From an uncultured Prevotellaceae bacterium (lineage in GTDB: Bacteria > Bacteroidota > Bacteroidia > Bacteroidales > Bacteroidaceae), in contig CACXIP010000009.1 in NCBI GenBank assembly GCA_902767775.1, positions 1 through 64,000 on the forward strand: 64,000 nucleotides of DNA. The letters run 5' to 3'. This document shows positions 38,025 through 47,200 of the stretch, piece by piece (position 1 is the stretch's first letter; every line of letters starts with the position of its first letter). The notes under the pieces were generated by a model. It was not told where the DNA came from, searched no databases, and saw only the letters and a list, made by a program, of their open reading frames with translations. A program made the translations under genes and the position numbers.

Positions 38025-40124
38025 CTATTCGTTGATTTCTTCCCACCTAAATACGCTGCCATTGAGACGTGCTGGGTCGCTGCCTTTGAAGTCCATCGAA
38101 TAGGGACTTCCAGTGGTGGGGCTTTTGCCGATATAGAGGTGGTTGCGCAGGGAGAGGAGCATGAACTCGTGGTTGAGATAGTCCTGCCAAAGGAAGACTT
38201 CTGCTTCTTTTGGGTCGTTGGTGAAACGGACATCGCCTGGGAGCCCTTCGCCATACACCTTGATGTAGCGGCCGTCGGCGCATTTCAGCGACACTTTTCC
38301 CGAACCAAGGTCGATGAGTTGGAAAAGCGTCTGGGGCCTGCGGTCATCGGCACGGGTGTCATAGAGCAGACCGTGCGGGTCGCAGATGGCTGGACGGCCT
38401 GTCGCCAAGTTGATTATCCTAAAAGTTTTGCCATAGGGGATGTTGACAGAACGGTCGGCCATCGGCTCCTCGACTGTGAAATTGTCAAATTCGGCATAAC
38501 CGCCGTTCTTTCCTCTGACATTGAAGGCAAAAAGGGCATGGCGGGAACCTTGGAACGTGATGAGCTGGTAACTCAGTGGCATCATGCGCCCCAATGATTG
38601 GAAAGTGGTGCCGTCGGTGGAATAAGCATATTGTGCTTGGTCGTTGTCGTAGTCGCCTGTCATCCGCAGCCATATTTTGCCTCTGGGCAGGTCGATATCC
38701 ATGTCGATAGTGTCGTTGGTCAACTGCTCATAACATCTTAGGATGAGTGTTTTGCCATTTTTCACCACTCCAATCCATGAGCAGGGCACGTTGATGTTGC
38801 CCAGGCCGGCCACATCGCCATCCTTCAGACCTTTCACGCTGAGTTCCACTGTGGTGATGCTTTGGGGACCGATGACGCGCTGGGTGAGTGTGTTGCGTGC
38901 CCACATCAGTTGCTCGGCGGGCATCGTGTTCAGTCGCAAGCGACCTCCCTTCAGACTCCACATCCTTTCGTCAGGATTATGGTTCCATTGCCATACGCGA
39001 CCGAGTGCTTTCCCGTCGAAATTCTCATTGCGTATGTAGGGCGCATGTGGCTCTACAGCCTGCGAACCGGGTTTCTGCCAGGTGCGGGGCGCGCGTCCAA
39101 GGTTGCCTTTGAGTCCCACCATTGGCCAACCGTCTTCCCAGGTCATGGGCATCAGGCAGACGGTTCTGCCGACAGAGTGGAAATCCTGCATGAGCAGGGC
39201 CCACCATGTGCCATCGGTGGCTTGCACGATGCCACCCTGATGGGCGTTGGAGCAGGCGGTGGCATTTTTGTCCACTGGTCCCAACCCGAATTTGGTGCCA
39301 TCATGACCGATGCGGTATTTCTCGCCTCTTGGCACTTGTGTGAGCGATGCGGCGTGATAACCGTAGTTCTCGTCGGCGGTGATGACGCGTGTCTCATACG
39401 GACCCCATATTGATTGAGAACGGGAACAGAGAGTGCGACCGTTGGGACGGTAGTCTGTGGAAATCAGGTAGTACATCCCGTCGATTTTATACATGTGATG
39501 ACCTTCGCCCACACCGTTGCCTTCAGGGATAATAGTCTTGGTCGTGCCTTCTTTCGGACCGCTCATGTCGGGTTCCAATTCTGTGCATTTCACTTCGCCA
39601 TAACCATGGATGGCGTAAATCTTACCGTCATCATCAAACAGCACGCTCAGGTCATAGATGTTTCCCTTCATATTGTGATGCTCCCACGGACCATGGATAT
39701 CTTTCGACGTGTAGCATTGCAGCCCCTTGCCGTTGACGTTGGTATAGACGTAGAACTGGCCGTTGGCATAACGGATGCATGGTGCCCAAACTCCTTGGCC
39801 ATAGATTTCCTCATGATTCTTCAGTGAGAAACGGTCTTCGGTAAAGTCGAAGCGGTCGAAGCAGTAAGAGATGTTTTCCCAGTTGACCAAATCCTTTGAG
39901 TGGAGTATCACAAGTCCAGGAACAGTATGCATCGTGGTGCCGGCGAGATAATAGTCGTCGCCCACACGCAGGATGTCGGGGTCGCTGAACTCATCATAAA
40001 ACAAAGGGTTGGTAAAGGTGCCGTTGCCATTGTCGGCTGTCCACGACGGCTGGGCGATGCTGGGCGAAACACCCATTAAGGTGAGTAAGAGTGTAAATAA
40101 TATTGCTCTTATTGATTGGGGCAT
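38025..40124 (-). CDS. GH43 beta-xylosidase/alpha-L-arabinofuranosidase with C-terminal beta-sandwich
   Basis: A 699-residue exported enzyme with a signal peptide (about 1-24, ending SIAQ). The GH43 propeller (about 35-335) shows catalytic base Asp48 in DEFSDPDILRVGDDYYLAG, the pKa-tuning Asp in NIYDLSVLFDDDG and acid Glu in GVGEGHHMYKIDGMYYL at about residue 206. A GH43_C2-type concanavalin-like domain follows (about 365-555, FDGKALGRVWQWNHNPDERM), as in large beta-xylosidases, and then a further C-terminal domain of about 140 residues (GKTFRIINLATGRPAICDPH, ADGRYIKVYGEGLPG), probably a beta-trefoil or similar carbohydrate-binding module. It leads the two-gene GH43 operon and has an excellent promoter at 40163-40193. 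It would release xylose or arabinose from arabinoxylan oligomers. Confidence 0.88.
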   Translation of the reverse strand: MPQSIRAILFTLLLTLMGVSPSIAQPSWTADNGNGTFTNPLFYDEFSDPDILRVGDDYYLAGTTMHTVPGLVILHSKDLVNWENISYCFDRFDFTEDRFSLKNHEEIYGQGVWAPCIRYANGQFYVYTNVNGKGLQCYTSKDIHGPWEHHNMKGNIYDLSVLFDDDGKIYAIHGYGEVKCTELEPDMSGPKEGTTKTIIPEGNGVGEGHHMYKIDGMYYLISTDYRPNGRTLCSRSQSIWGPYETRVITADENYGYHAASLTQVPRGEKYRIGHDGTKFGLGPVDKNATACSNAHQGGIVQATDGTWWALLMQDFHSVGRTVCLMPMTWEDGWPMVGLKGNLGRAPRTWQKPGSQAVEPHAPYIRNENFDGKALGRVWQWNHNPDERMWSLKGGRLRLNTMPAEQLMWARNTLTQRVIGPQSITTVELSVKGLKDGDVAGLGNINVPCSWIGVVKNGKTLILRCYEQLTNDTIDMDIDLPRGKIWLRMTGDYDNDQAQYAYSTDGTTFQSLGRMMPLSYQLITFQGSRHALFAFNVRGKNGGYAEFDNFTVEEPMADRSVNIPYGKTFRIINLATGRPAICDPHGLLYDTRADDRRPQTLFQLIDLGSGKVSLKCADGRYIKVYGEGLPGDVRFTNDPKEAEVFLWQDYLNHEFMLLSLRNHLYIGKSPTTGSPYSMDFKGSDPARLNGSVFRWEEINE

Positions 40125-40162
40125 GATGGTTATAGTAGATGAAGTTTTGATTTATAAGTTGA

Positions 40163-40193
40163 CAAAGTTAAAACTTTTTGGCCGTTTATCAAA
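40163..40193 (-). promoter_or_regulatory. Canonical promoter for the GH43 operon
   Basis: On the minus strand TTTG (plus CAAA 40190-40193), 19 bases, then TAACTTTG (plus 40163-40170) is a full match to the Bacteroidota consensus. The leader is about 32 bases to the ATG at 40124. It is back to back with a plus-strand promoter whose upstream element starts at 40211. Confidence 0.75.
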
Positions 40194-40210
40194 ATAATTG
40201 GTCGAAAAAG

Positions 40211-40240
40211 TTGGTCTCTCATTTTTATTCTTTAATTTTG
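40211..40240 (+). promoter_or_regulatory. Promoter for the orphan membrane protein gene
   Basis: TTGG (40211-40214), an 18-base spacer, then TAATTTTG (40233-40240). The ATG at 40242 is too close to the box to be used from this promoter, which is why the start is placed at the in-frame ATG 40260. Confidence 0.6.
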
Positions 40241-40259
40241 CATGAAAAGACCTTCTGCT

Positions 40260-42155
40260 ATGAGCTATGATTTGAAGAATGTAGTCGCCTATGAAGCTAT
40301 TAGCTACCATATCATTCCTTTCGCCCTTGAGGGAAAGATAGGAGCAGATAATTTCACCATGCCCGAAGATTCCTTTTGGGAGCGCACTGTGATGAGGACC
40401 GACAATGATGTCTTCTACTGTCATATTCAGGATTTCCTTATGTCATCTGTGACAAAGGGAAAGGGAACGGGGAGTAGGCCTAATTATGAGTTTCTGGTTT
40501 ATTCCCTCAAAGAGTCACCGTTGCGTAAAGATGTTGCTGGGATGCTTCGACATGATGATGATTTCAGAAAATTCGTTCTTCGCCATCAGGCTTTCAGATT
40601 GACGGATGCTGATGCAGAACTGCTTGACGAGAGATGGAAAAAGACCGGCAGGGCTATCCGTAGGGAGGTGCTTACAGAGTATTATATGCAGCATGATCCG
40701 TTGGTGCTGAAGAAAATCATGGTCAACAAACTACTTGAACAGGAGTTCTGCTTACGGTTGGATACACCGTCTTATCGATATATTCCATTCAAGATTGCCA
40801 ACAATACTAAGACGCAGACGTTCGACTCGCCTAAACTGATGATTTATCCAGATGCTTCTGTCGGATTATTGGTCATCCCTGTGGCATTCAATACTGTAGG
40901 CAAGAACATCGTCAGAAAGACGGGAATGCCTGAGCAACTTAAGGCTCCTGTCACCATGTATGACTTCATGGCTGCCAACAACGTGATGGTGAAAAGCAAG
41001 AAAAATCGTCATAGCGTCATGCCTTTGCGTTCTTGCGGAATTCAGATTATGGAGTCAATGGAGGAAAAGGACCACACATCTGAGACAGAGAGCTTCCTTG
41101 AACATGAGAGGAAAGCATTGGTCAATACATGCAATACTATCTATCAGGTGCTCAACATGGACAATCCCACCAGTGGAAAAGGAGTGGCAGACTGTTCCAA
41201 TTTTTCCATCAACTTCTCTGATATCATTGATTTCTTGCTCAGTCTGACAAGAATCCATATATCTCGTTTTAACAAGAAGAAAAGTCACCTTTTCACTTAT
41301 TTTCAAATTGATGAGGAGGCTGTGCCCATGAATGGGATGGGCAATACCGATTTTCACTGCGATTTCATTCGTATTGTCAGGGGAGAGCATGCCAACTTCC
41401 AAATAGTTGATAATGTGCATGAGCGGGTGTATGTTCAGTCATTTCGCAACATATATATGGGGGCGAGTGTGGAAGGTAGTTCCATACTTACCTTGCGTTC
41501 ACGTAACGACGACGGGAAGTTTATCGAGCGTTTCAAGGAGAAGTCTGTCGATAAACGCTATTTTTGGATTTATATCCTCGCCTATATACAGCGTATGTCG
41601 TTGCTCAATATGGTGCGCGAATTGGGCGGCATAGACAACACCAAGGACGGCAATATCATCGTGCCGCTGCGCAATCTGCGCGACCTCTACAAACGCCTCT
41701 CAAGAATTCAGGTCAACACATTCTACTCAGCGGTTTCCGATATCTCGCAGCATAATCAGTTCTACAGACTTTGTACACGCAATCTTGGGGTTGAATTGCT
41801 GCTTGATGAAGTGGATAACAAGATGAATATTCTTAACAAATGTCTGCAGCAGGAGTATGATGAGCAGAAGGAGAAGATGCAGAAGGATGATGCAAGGCAA
41901 CGTCAACAGGAAGCTGACGCAAAGGAGCGCTTTGGGGTGTATATCACACTCAGCGTATTGCTTTTGGCTGTGTTCTCTGGACTGAAAGATCTCTTTGACC
42001 TATTGCACGAACTGTTTTGCTGGCCGTCCTCTTTGAAAACATGGATAATCTGGATAGGCATTTGGTTGCTCTTCGGTTTTGGATTATATAAAGTGTCTCG
42101 CTATTTCTACAGACATCGCAAATCCTTTTCTCCGAAAAAACACAACAAAAAGTGA
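40260..42155 (+). CDS. Orphan protein with large soluble domain, coiled coil and C-terminal two-TM hairpin (CorA-like topology)
   Basis: I place the start at ATG 40260 (MSYDLKNVVAYEAIS) because the promoter box ends 2 bases before the earlier ATG at 40242. The 631-residue protein has no signal peptide. Residues 1-510 are soluble alpha/beta sequence without any motif I know, with RYIPFKIANNTKTQTFDSPK, YPDASVGLLVIPVAFNT and FDIRIV-type strands. A charged helix at about 515-555 (LLDEVDNKMNILNKCLQQEY; QQEADAKERF) leads into TM1 (about 558-580, FGVYITLSVLLLAVFSGL) and TM2 (about 594-616, WIIWIGIWLLFGFGLYKV), with a short loop carrying no GMN motif. The long-helix-then-two-TM layout recalls CorA-superfamily transporters, but this is topology only. 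It is divergent from the GH43 operon, is AT-richer than its neighbours and has no partner gene on its strand, suggesting an accessory gene. Confidence 0.6.
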   Translation: MSYDLKNVVAYEAISYHIIPFALEGKIGADNFTMPEDSFWERTVMRTDNDVFYCHIQDFLMSSVTKGKGTGSRPNYEFLVYSLKESPLRKDVAGMLRHDDDFRKFVLRHQAFRLTDADAELLDERWKKTGRAIRREVLTEYYMQHDPLVLKKIMVNKLLEQEFCLRLDTPSYRYIPFKIANNTKTQTFDSPKLMIYPDASVGLLVIPVAFNTVGKNIVRKTGMPEQLKAPVTMYDFMAANNVMVKSKKNRHSVMPLRSCGIQIMESMEEKDHTSETESFLEHERKALVNTCNTIYQVLNMDNPTSGKGVADCSNFSINFSDIIDFLLSLTRIHISRFNKKKSHLFTYFQIDEEAVPMNGMGNTDFHCDFIRIVRGEHANFQIVDNVHERVYVQSFRNIYMGASVEGSSILTLRSRNDDGKFIERFKEKSVDKRYFWIYILAYIQRMSLLNMVRELGGIDNTKDGNIIVPLRNLRDLYKRLSRIQVNTFYSAVSDISQHNQFYRLCTRNLGVELLLDEVDNKMNILNKCLQQEYDEQKEKMQKDDARQRQQEADAKERFGVYITLSVLLLAVFSGLKDLFDLLHELFCWPSSLKTWIIWIGIWLLFGFGLYKVSRYFYRHRKSFSPKKHNKK

Positions 42156-42162
42156 AGGCCCA

Positions 42163-42201
42163 ATCTTCAATTTTTAATCTTTAATTTTAATTTTTAATTC
42201 T
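42163..42201. repeat. AT-rich short tandem repeat between converging genes
   Basis: Degenerate copies of TTTAATCTTTAATTTTAA fill most of the 38-base gap between the converging stops at 42155 and 42194 and overlap the tsaE stop by a few bases. The same unit is repeated more regularly at 63085-63119. Confidence 0.5.
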
Positions 42202-42616
42202 CAATCCTTACCTCCCTCTTTCCGTCAGGCTGTTCTTCAATAAACACTTTGACGGCATCCTCAGGGAGCAATTCCTCAATGAGTTCAGGCCATTCTATCA
42301 GACAAAGGCTGCCGCTGTAGAAATAGTCCTCATATCCCATGTCGTATACCTCCTCCAATTTCTTGATGCGGTAGAAATCGAAATGGTAGATGAGTTCTGC
42401 GGTGGTGGCGGAACGGTATTCATTGACAATGGCGAAGGTGGGGGAGGTGACAACATCTTCTACACCCAGTTCCTCACACAGTGCCTTGATAAAAGTGGTC
42501 TTGCCCGAACCCATCTTGCCGTAGAAAGCAAAGATGGTGTTGTCGCCCATATTGTTGATAAATGTGCGTGCGCTCTCACGTATGGTTTCAAGAGAGGGTA
42601 TCTGTATGGTGGTCAT
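42194..42616 (-). CDS. tsaE: tRNA threonylcarbamoyladenosine biosynthesis ATPase TsaE
   Basis: A 140-residue cytoplasmic P-loop protein of the usual TsaE/YjeE length. The Walker A motif is GKMGSGKTT (Gly33-Thr41), preceded by IFAFYG. Further family blocks are [12 protein letters not shown], the Walker B-like [10 protein letters not shown] and [18 protein letters not shown]. TsaE drives the TsaB-TsaD complex that makes t6A37 in ANN-decoding tRNAs. The start is 3 bases after the porX stop (42620), so it is translationally close to porX and probably the last gene of a porW-porX-tsaE operon. This order places an essential tRNA gene under the type IX regulator transcript. Confidence 0.95.
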   Translation of the reverse strand: MTTIQIPSLETIRESARTFINNMGDNTIFAFYGKMGSGKTTFIKALCEELGVEDVVTSPTFAIVNEYRSATTAELIYHFDFYRIKKLEEVYDMGYEDYFYSGSLCLIEWPELIEELLPEDAVKVFIEEQPDGKREVRIEN

Positions 42617-42619
42617 AGG

Positions 42620-44185
42620 TTATCGTTTTCGTGGGGTAAGTGTGACGATGGGGATGAGCATCTCCTCCATGGAGATGCCGCCGTGTTGGAATGTGTCCTT
42701 GTAGTAAGAGACATAGTAGTTGTAGTTGTTGGGATAGGCAAAGAAGTCTGCACATGTGGCAAACACGTATGTTGTGCTCAGATTGGGTGCAGGCAACTGT
42801 GCTGCCTTGGGATTTTTCACCACAAAGACATCCTTTTGACTGAAACTCAGGTTCTTTCCCAGTTTGTATCGCAGGTTGGTGTTGGTGTTGCGGTCGCCGA
42901 TAATCTTGATGGGTTTCGAGGCACGTATGCTGCCGTGGTCGGTGGTGAGCACAATCTTGTAGCCCGACTGTGAGAGCACCTTGAACAGTTCGGAGATGAC
43001 GGAATGTCGAAACCAACTGAGCGTGATGGAGCGGTAGGCTGACTCGTTGCTTGCCAGTTCGCGCACCATCTTCGACTCCGTTCGGGCATGTGAGAGCATG
43101 TCGATGAAGTTGATGACCACCACGTTGAGGTCGTTTTTCTCCAGACTGCGATACTGCTGCATGAGGTTCTCTGCTCCTACTGAGTCGTTGATTTTATGGT
43201 AGGAGAAACTGTGGTGACGGCGGTAGCGGTTGATTTGTGTCTGCACGAGCGGTCCTTCATTGAGGTTTTTGCCCTCTTCCTCATCCTCATCCACCCATAG
43301 GTCGGGAAACAGCTTGGCTATTTGGTCGGGCATCAGACCGCTGAATATGGCGTTGCGTGCATATTGCGTAGCGGTGGGAAGAATGCTGCAGTACATTTCC
43401 TCCTCAATGTCGAAGAGGTCGCCGATTTCCTCCGACAGCACACGCCATTGGTCGAAGCGGAAGTTGTCGATGACGATGAGAAACACTTTCTCGCCCTTGT
43501 CGAGCAAGGGGAATACCTTGCGCTTGAAGATGTCGGGACTCATCAGCGGACGGTCGTTCTCGCGTCCTCCCTGTGATGGTGAAACCCAATTGAGGTAGTT
43601 GTTTTTGATGAATTTGGCAAAGCCGTTGTTGGCATCCTCCTTTTGTGTATGGAGCATCTCGGTCATGTTGCTGTCGGTGCTGCTCAGTTCAAGTTCCCAG
43701 TGCACCAAAGTTCGGTAGATGTCCATCCAGTCCTTGATGGAACGGCAGTCGCTGATGCGTGTTGATATATCGAGGAAATTCTGCTGATACCCTATTTGTG
43801 TCACTTCTGTAACGATTTCCTTGCGGTGGATGTTTTTCTTCAGCGTCAGCAGGATTTGATTGGGGTTGACGGGCTTGATGAGGTAGTCGGCGATTTTTGA
43901 GCCGATGGCCTGGTCCATGATGTTTTCCTCCTCGCTCTTGGTCACCATCACGATGGGAGTGGAGGGTTGCAGTTCCTTGATTTTCTGCAGCGTCTCCAGT
44001 CCAGAGAGTCCGGGCATCATCTCATCGAGCAGCACCAGGTCGAAGGTTTGCTGCCGGCATTGGTCGATGGCGTCGGTGCCGTTGCTCACGGTGGTCACGT
44101 CATAGCCTTTTTTTTGTAAGAATAGGATGTGGGCCTTGAGCACTTCTATCTCGTCATCTACCCACAGTAATTGTCCGTTGCTCAT
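42620..44185 (-). CDS. porX: Type IX secretion response regulator PorX (receiver plus PglZ-type phosphatase domain)
   Basis: A 521-residue cytoplasmic protein. The N-terminal receiver domain (about 1-120) has the acidic pair in LLWVDDE, phospho-acceptor Asp54 in LVLLDEMMPG and the conserved Lys in LIKPVNP. A helical linker (about 125-200) leads to an alkaline-phosphatase-superfamily PglZ domain (about 205-521): FLIVIDNFRFDQW carries the metal/nucleophile Asp, and ILPTATQYARNAIFSG and VLTTDHGSIR carry other metal ligands. This is the exact layout of PorX, which with the PorY kinase controls type IX secretion genes and cleaves oligonucleotides. It lies between porW/sprE and tsaE. No PorY is inside the window. 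Confidence 0.93.
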   Translation of the reverse strand: MSNGQLLWVDDEIEVLKAHILFLQKKGYDVTTVSNGTDAIDQCRQQTFDLVLLDEMMPGLSGLETLQKIKELQPSTPIVMVTKSEEENIMDQAIGSKIADYLIKPVNPNQILLTLKKNIHRKEIVTEVTQIGYQQNFLDISTRISDCRSIKDWMDIYRTLVHWELELSSTDSNMTEMLHTQKEDANNGFAKFIKNNYLNWVSPSQGGRENDRPLMSPDIFKRKVFPLLDKGEKVFLIVIDNFRFDQWRVLSEEIGDLFDIEEEMYCSILPTATQYARNAIFSGLMPDQIAKLFPDLWVDEDEEEGKNLNEGPLVQTQINRYRRHHSFSYHKINDSVGAENLMQQYRSLEKNDLNVVVINFIDMLSHARTESKMVRELASNESAYRSITLSWFRHSVISELFKVLSQSGYKIVLTTDHGSIRASKPIKIIGDRNTNTNLRYKLGKNLSFSQKDVFVVKNPKAAQLPAPNLSTTYVFATCADFFAYPNNYNYYVSYYKDTFQHGGISMEEMLIPIVTLTPRKR

Positions 44186-44208
44186 ATGTAAAATCCGTCT
44201 GATTCTTT

Positions 44209-47200
44209 CTAAAATCCGTCTAATTCATAATACTCATCGTCCAAGAAGATGTCGTCCAGTTCTTTTTCTTTTTTCTTCTCCTTCTTGTTTGTTGTCGGAG
44301 TGGGTTCCTCGCCAAAGCCGTCATCAAACACGATACCCGTGTCCTCACGGTCTGGATTGATAAGCTCAGACTTGGGTTCTGTCTTCTTCAATGGCTTCTC
44401 TTGCTTGACTACCGGCTTCTCCTGCTTGACCACAGGTTTTTCCTGCTTGACCACAGGTTTTTCCTGCTTGATGATGGGACGAATAGCCTTGTCCGACTTT
44501 TCTGCCTTGTCCGACTTAGGCAGTGTGATACCCTTCTGTACTGGCTCAGCCTTGATGGTGGGTGGCAATGTTGTGCTCTGTCTCTTCACTTCGCGGCGTT
44601 CATCGATGATTAAACCGTCATCTTCTTTTGGCTTTGTGACGCCTCTGTTGTCATCCGGCAGTGTGATGCCTCCGTTGTCGTCTGGCAGCGTGATGCCTCC
44701 GTTGTCGTCTGGCAGTGTGATGCCTCCGTTGTCGTCTGGCAGCGTGATGCCTCCGTTGTCATCCGGCAGTGTGATGCCTCCGTTGTCATCCGGCAGCGTG
44801 ATGCCTCCGTTGTCATCTGGCAGTGTGATGCCTCCGTTGTCATCTGGTAGTGTGATGTCATTGCCACCGGATATTCCGGGTTCTCCGGATATTCCGGGCT
44901 CTCTAGGCTCTCCAGATATTCCGGGCGCTCCAGGCTCTCCGGATATTCCGGATATTCCGGGCTTACCGGGGTCTCCGGGCTTTCTGGGCTCTCCGGGCGC
45001 CTCGATAACATTGCCCTGCTCGATGATGCCGTTGTCCTCGATGACATTGCCCTGCTCGATGATACCGTTGTCCTCGATGACATTGCCCTGCTCGATGATG
45101 CCGTTGTCTTCGATGTATTGGCCGTCATCGGTTGGTGGGGTGTCGCCGTCTTCTCCGCTTTCCTGTGTAGGCTTCTTGAGGTCAGGTTCTTTCTCATAGC
45201 CGATTTCTGTTGGCTCATTGAGTAGGTCGTCGGTGATGACGTGCAGCGGGGCGAAATGCTTCGTGTAGAATTCGTCGTAGTCGTTGTAACTGTATTGCTT
45301 GCCCAATAGCTCGAGGTTGTCGCTGCTGATGACTATGGTTCGTGCCTTGCCCATGCGCTTCACCACGTTGGTGTTTTTGTGTACCTCTGTGGCATATTGA
45401 TGTGCCTCGTCGAAGTTGCGGAAACCGGAGATTTGCATCAGGTGGAGCCCATCGGCATCAACCAACTGGATATCGAAGTTGCGCACGATGAAGGTGGTGA
45501 AGTTGAAACGAGCCATCTCATACAGCAACTGGTTCTCGTTGAGCGAGTCGGGATGGTAAGCGAGAATGAACAGAAAGTCCTTGTTGCGGTCTGCCACAAA
45601 GGTGCGTGCGGCGATGGAATCGCTGTCGCTCAGCACCACGGAGCGGCGGCTCCACACATCGCTGAGGTCGAACTTCCCTCCGCGCAGCTGCTTGCCAGCC
45701 TTCACACCGTTGACTATCATACCAGCCATCTCACTGATGCGGCTGCTGGGGTAGTTTTTCACCACATCGTTCATATCCTCCAAACATCCGTCGGCATCGT
45801 TGTTGTTGAGCCGGCTCAGACCACGGATGAAGATGAACTTGTCGCGGTTGGCACCCAGCGGGAATCTGGTTTCCGACACATGGGCATTGCCGAAGACCTC
45901 CTCATATCGGTTTGCCTTGAAAGCGTTGTAGGTGGCCGCGTATAGCGAATCCTCTATCTGCTCGCCCCATTTGGAGTTCTCTGCATAGTAGGGGTCGGAT
46001 AGGATGGTGGTCCATTGGCTTTCCGGAAATTTTTCCTTGAGTTGCTCCACGTATGAGTCGGCGGTCATGGTGTCACCTTTACGGGAATGCAGGAGAAACA
46101 GGTGGTAGTATACCTCGTCCATCTTCTCGAATTCTGGATACGACATGGTGAGGCGGGCAAACTGCTTCTCGCTCAGCCGGAGGTTGTCGAACTTGTCCTT
46201 GAAAATGACTCCGGAGTTGAAAAGACCGTCGGCGATGATGACGTGGCACCCTTGTTTCTGCTCCTCGGTGAATGGGATGTCCTTGAGATAATACTCCCGT
46301 TTGTGTGGGTCGTTCTGTGCGCTGTCCTGCACGGTGGCGAGGGAGTCCTCTGCAGCCTGCAGAGAGGCAAGGGAGTCGCTCATGGCGGTTGCTTGTTCCT
46401 CGTCTTCAAAGAGGCCGCTCACCACCGTTTTGTTCGACCGTTGCCAGTTGTCCTCGTTCTCACGCTTTCCCCACTGTCGTTGGAAGGCTGTCTTTCCCTG
46501 TGTCACTGCCAGTTGATTGTAGAAATACCACTCTCCTTTTTGTTGTTGGTTGGCTTGCGGGGCGACAGGGTTCTGCGTGCGGCCGGTGTTCCCTCCGTTG
46601 CGAGCCTGCACACGCTGCACTTCGGCCTCAGCTTGGTTGCGGCGCTCCTCTTTCTCCTTCTTCTTCAGTGCCTCAATCACTCGGTCGATGGCGGCGTTGC
46701 GGTCTTTCTCTGACATCTCGGAGAGGGCAAGCAGTGAGTCCTGCAGGTGGATGGCTTCGGTGAAGGGGGCTAACTCGTCGAGAATCTTTGAGCGATAGGA
46801 GAGTTCCTCGTAGTCTTCACGTTCCTTGTCGAGCATGCCGATGGCGGCTCCGTAGCAGCGCTGGGCATCGCCAAATTTTTCTTTTGCCCAGTAGAGGTCG
46901 CCAAGTCGTAGCAGCAGCACTCCTTTCTCCACACCGTTGCGGGTGGATTTCTCGTTGCCTTTCTCGTAGGCTGAGATGGCGTTGGTGGTATCGTTTTCCA
47001 ACAGATAGACATTGCCCATGGCATAATACACCTGGTCGAGGTAGTCCTTGTTGTTGTCCGAGGCTGCCATGCGCTTCAGTTGGCTGATGGTCTTCTTGGC
47101 TTGGCCAGCTGCCATCACCTCGGTCATGGCAATGCGGGCGTTGAAAGCGAGTTCATACGCGGGGTTCTGGGCAACTACCTTCTTGTAGGCTTTATAGGCG

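Noticed and set aside
44640-44858. Regular 27-base repeats that might suggest a CRISPR array
   Set aside because: There are no spacers; the units are contiguous, keep a reading frame and vary at third positions, so they are coding repeats.
44249-45199. 316-codon plus-strand frame full of MPPLSSGSV repeats
   Set aside because: It only reflects the tandem DNA repeats of the PorW-like gene read backwards.
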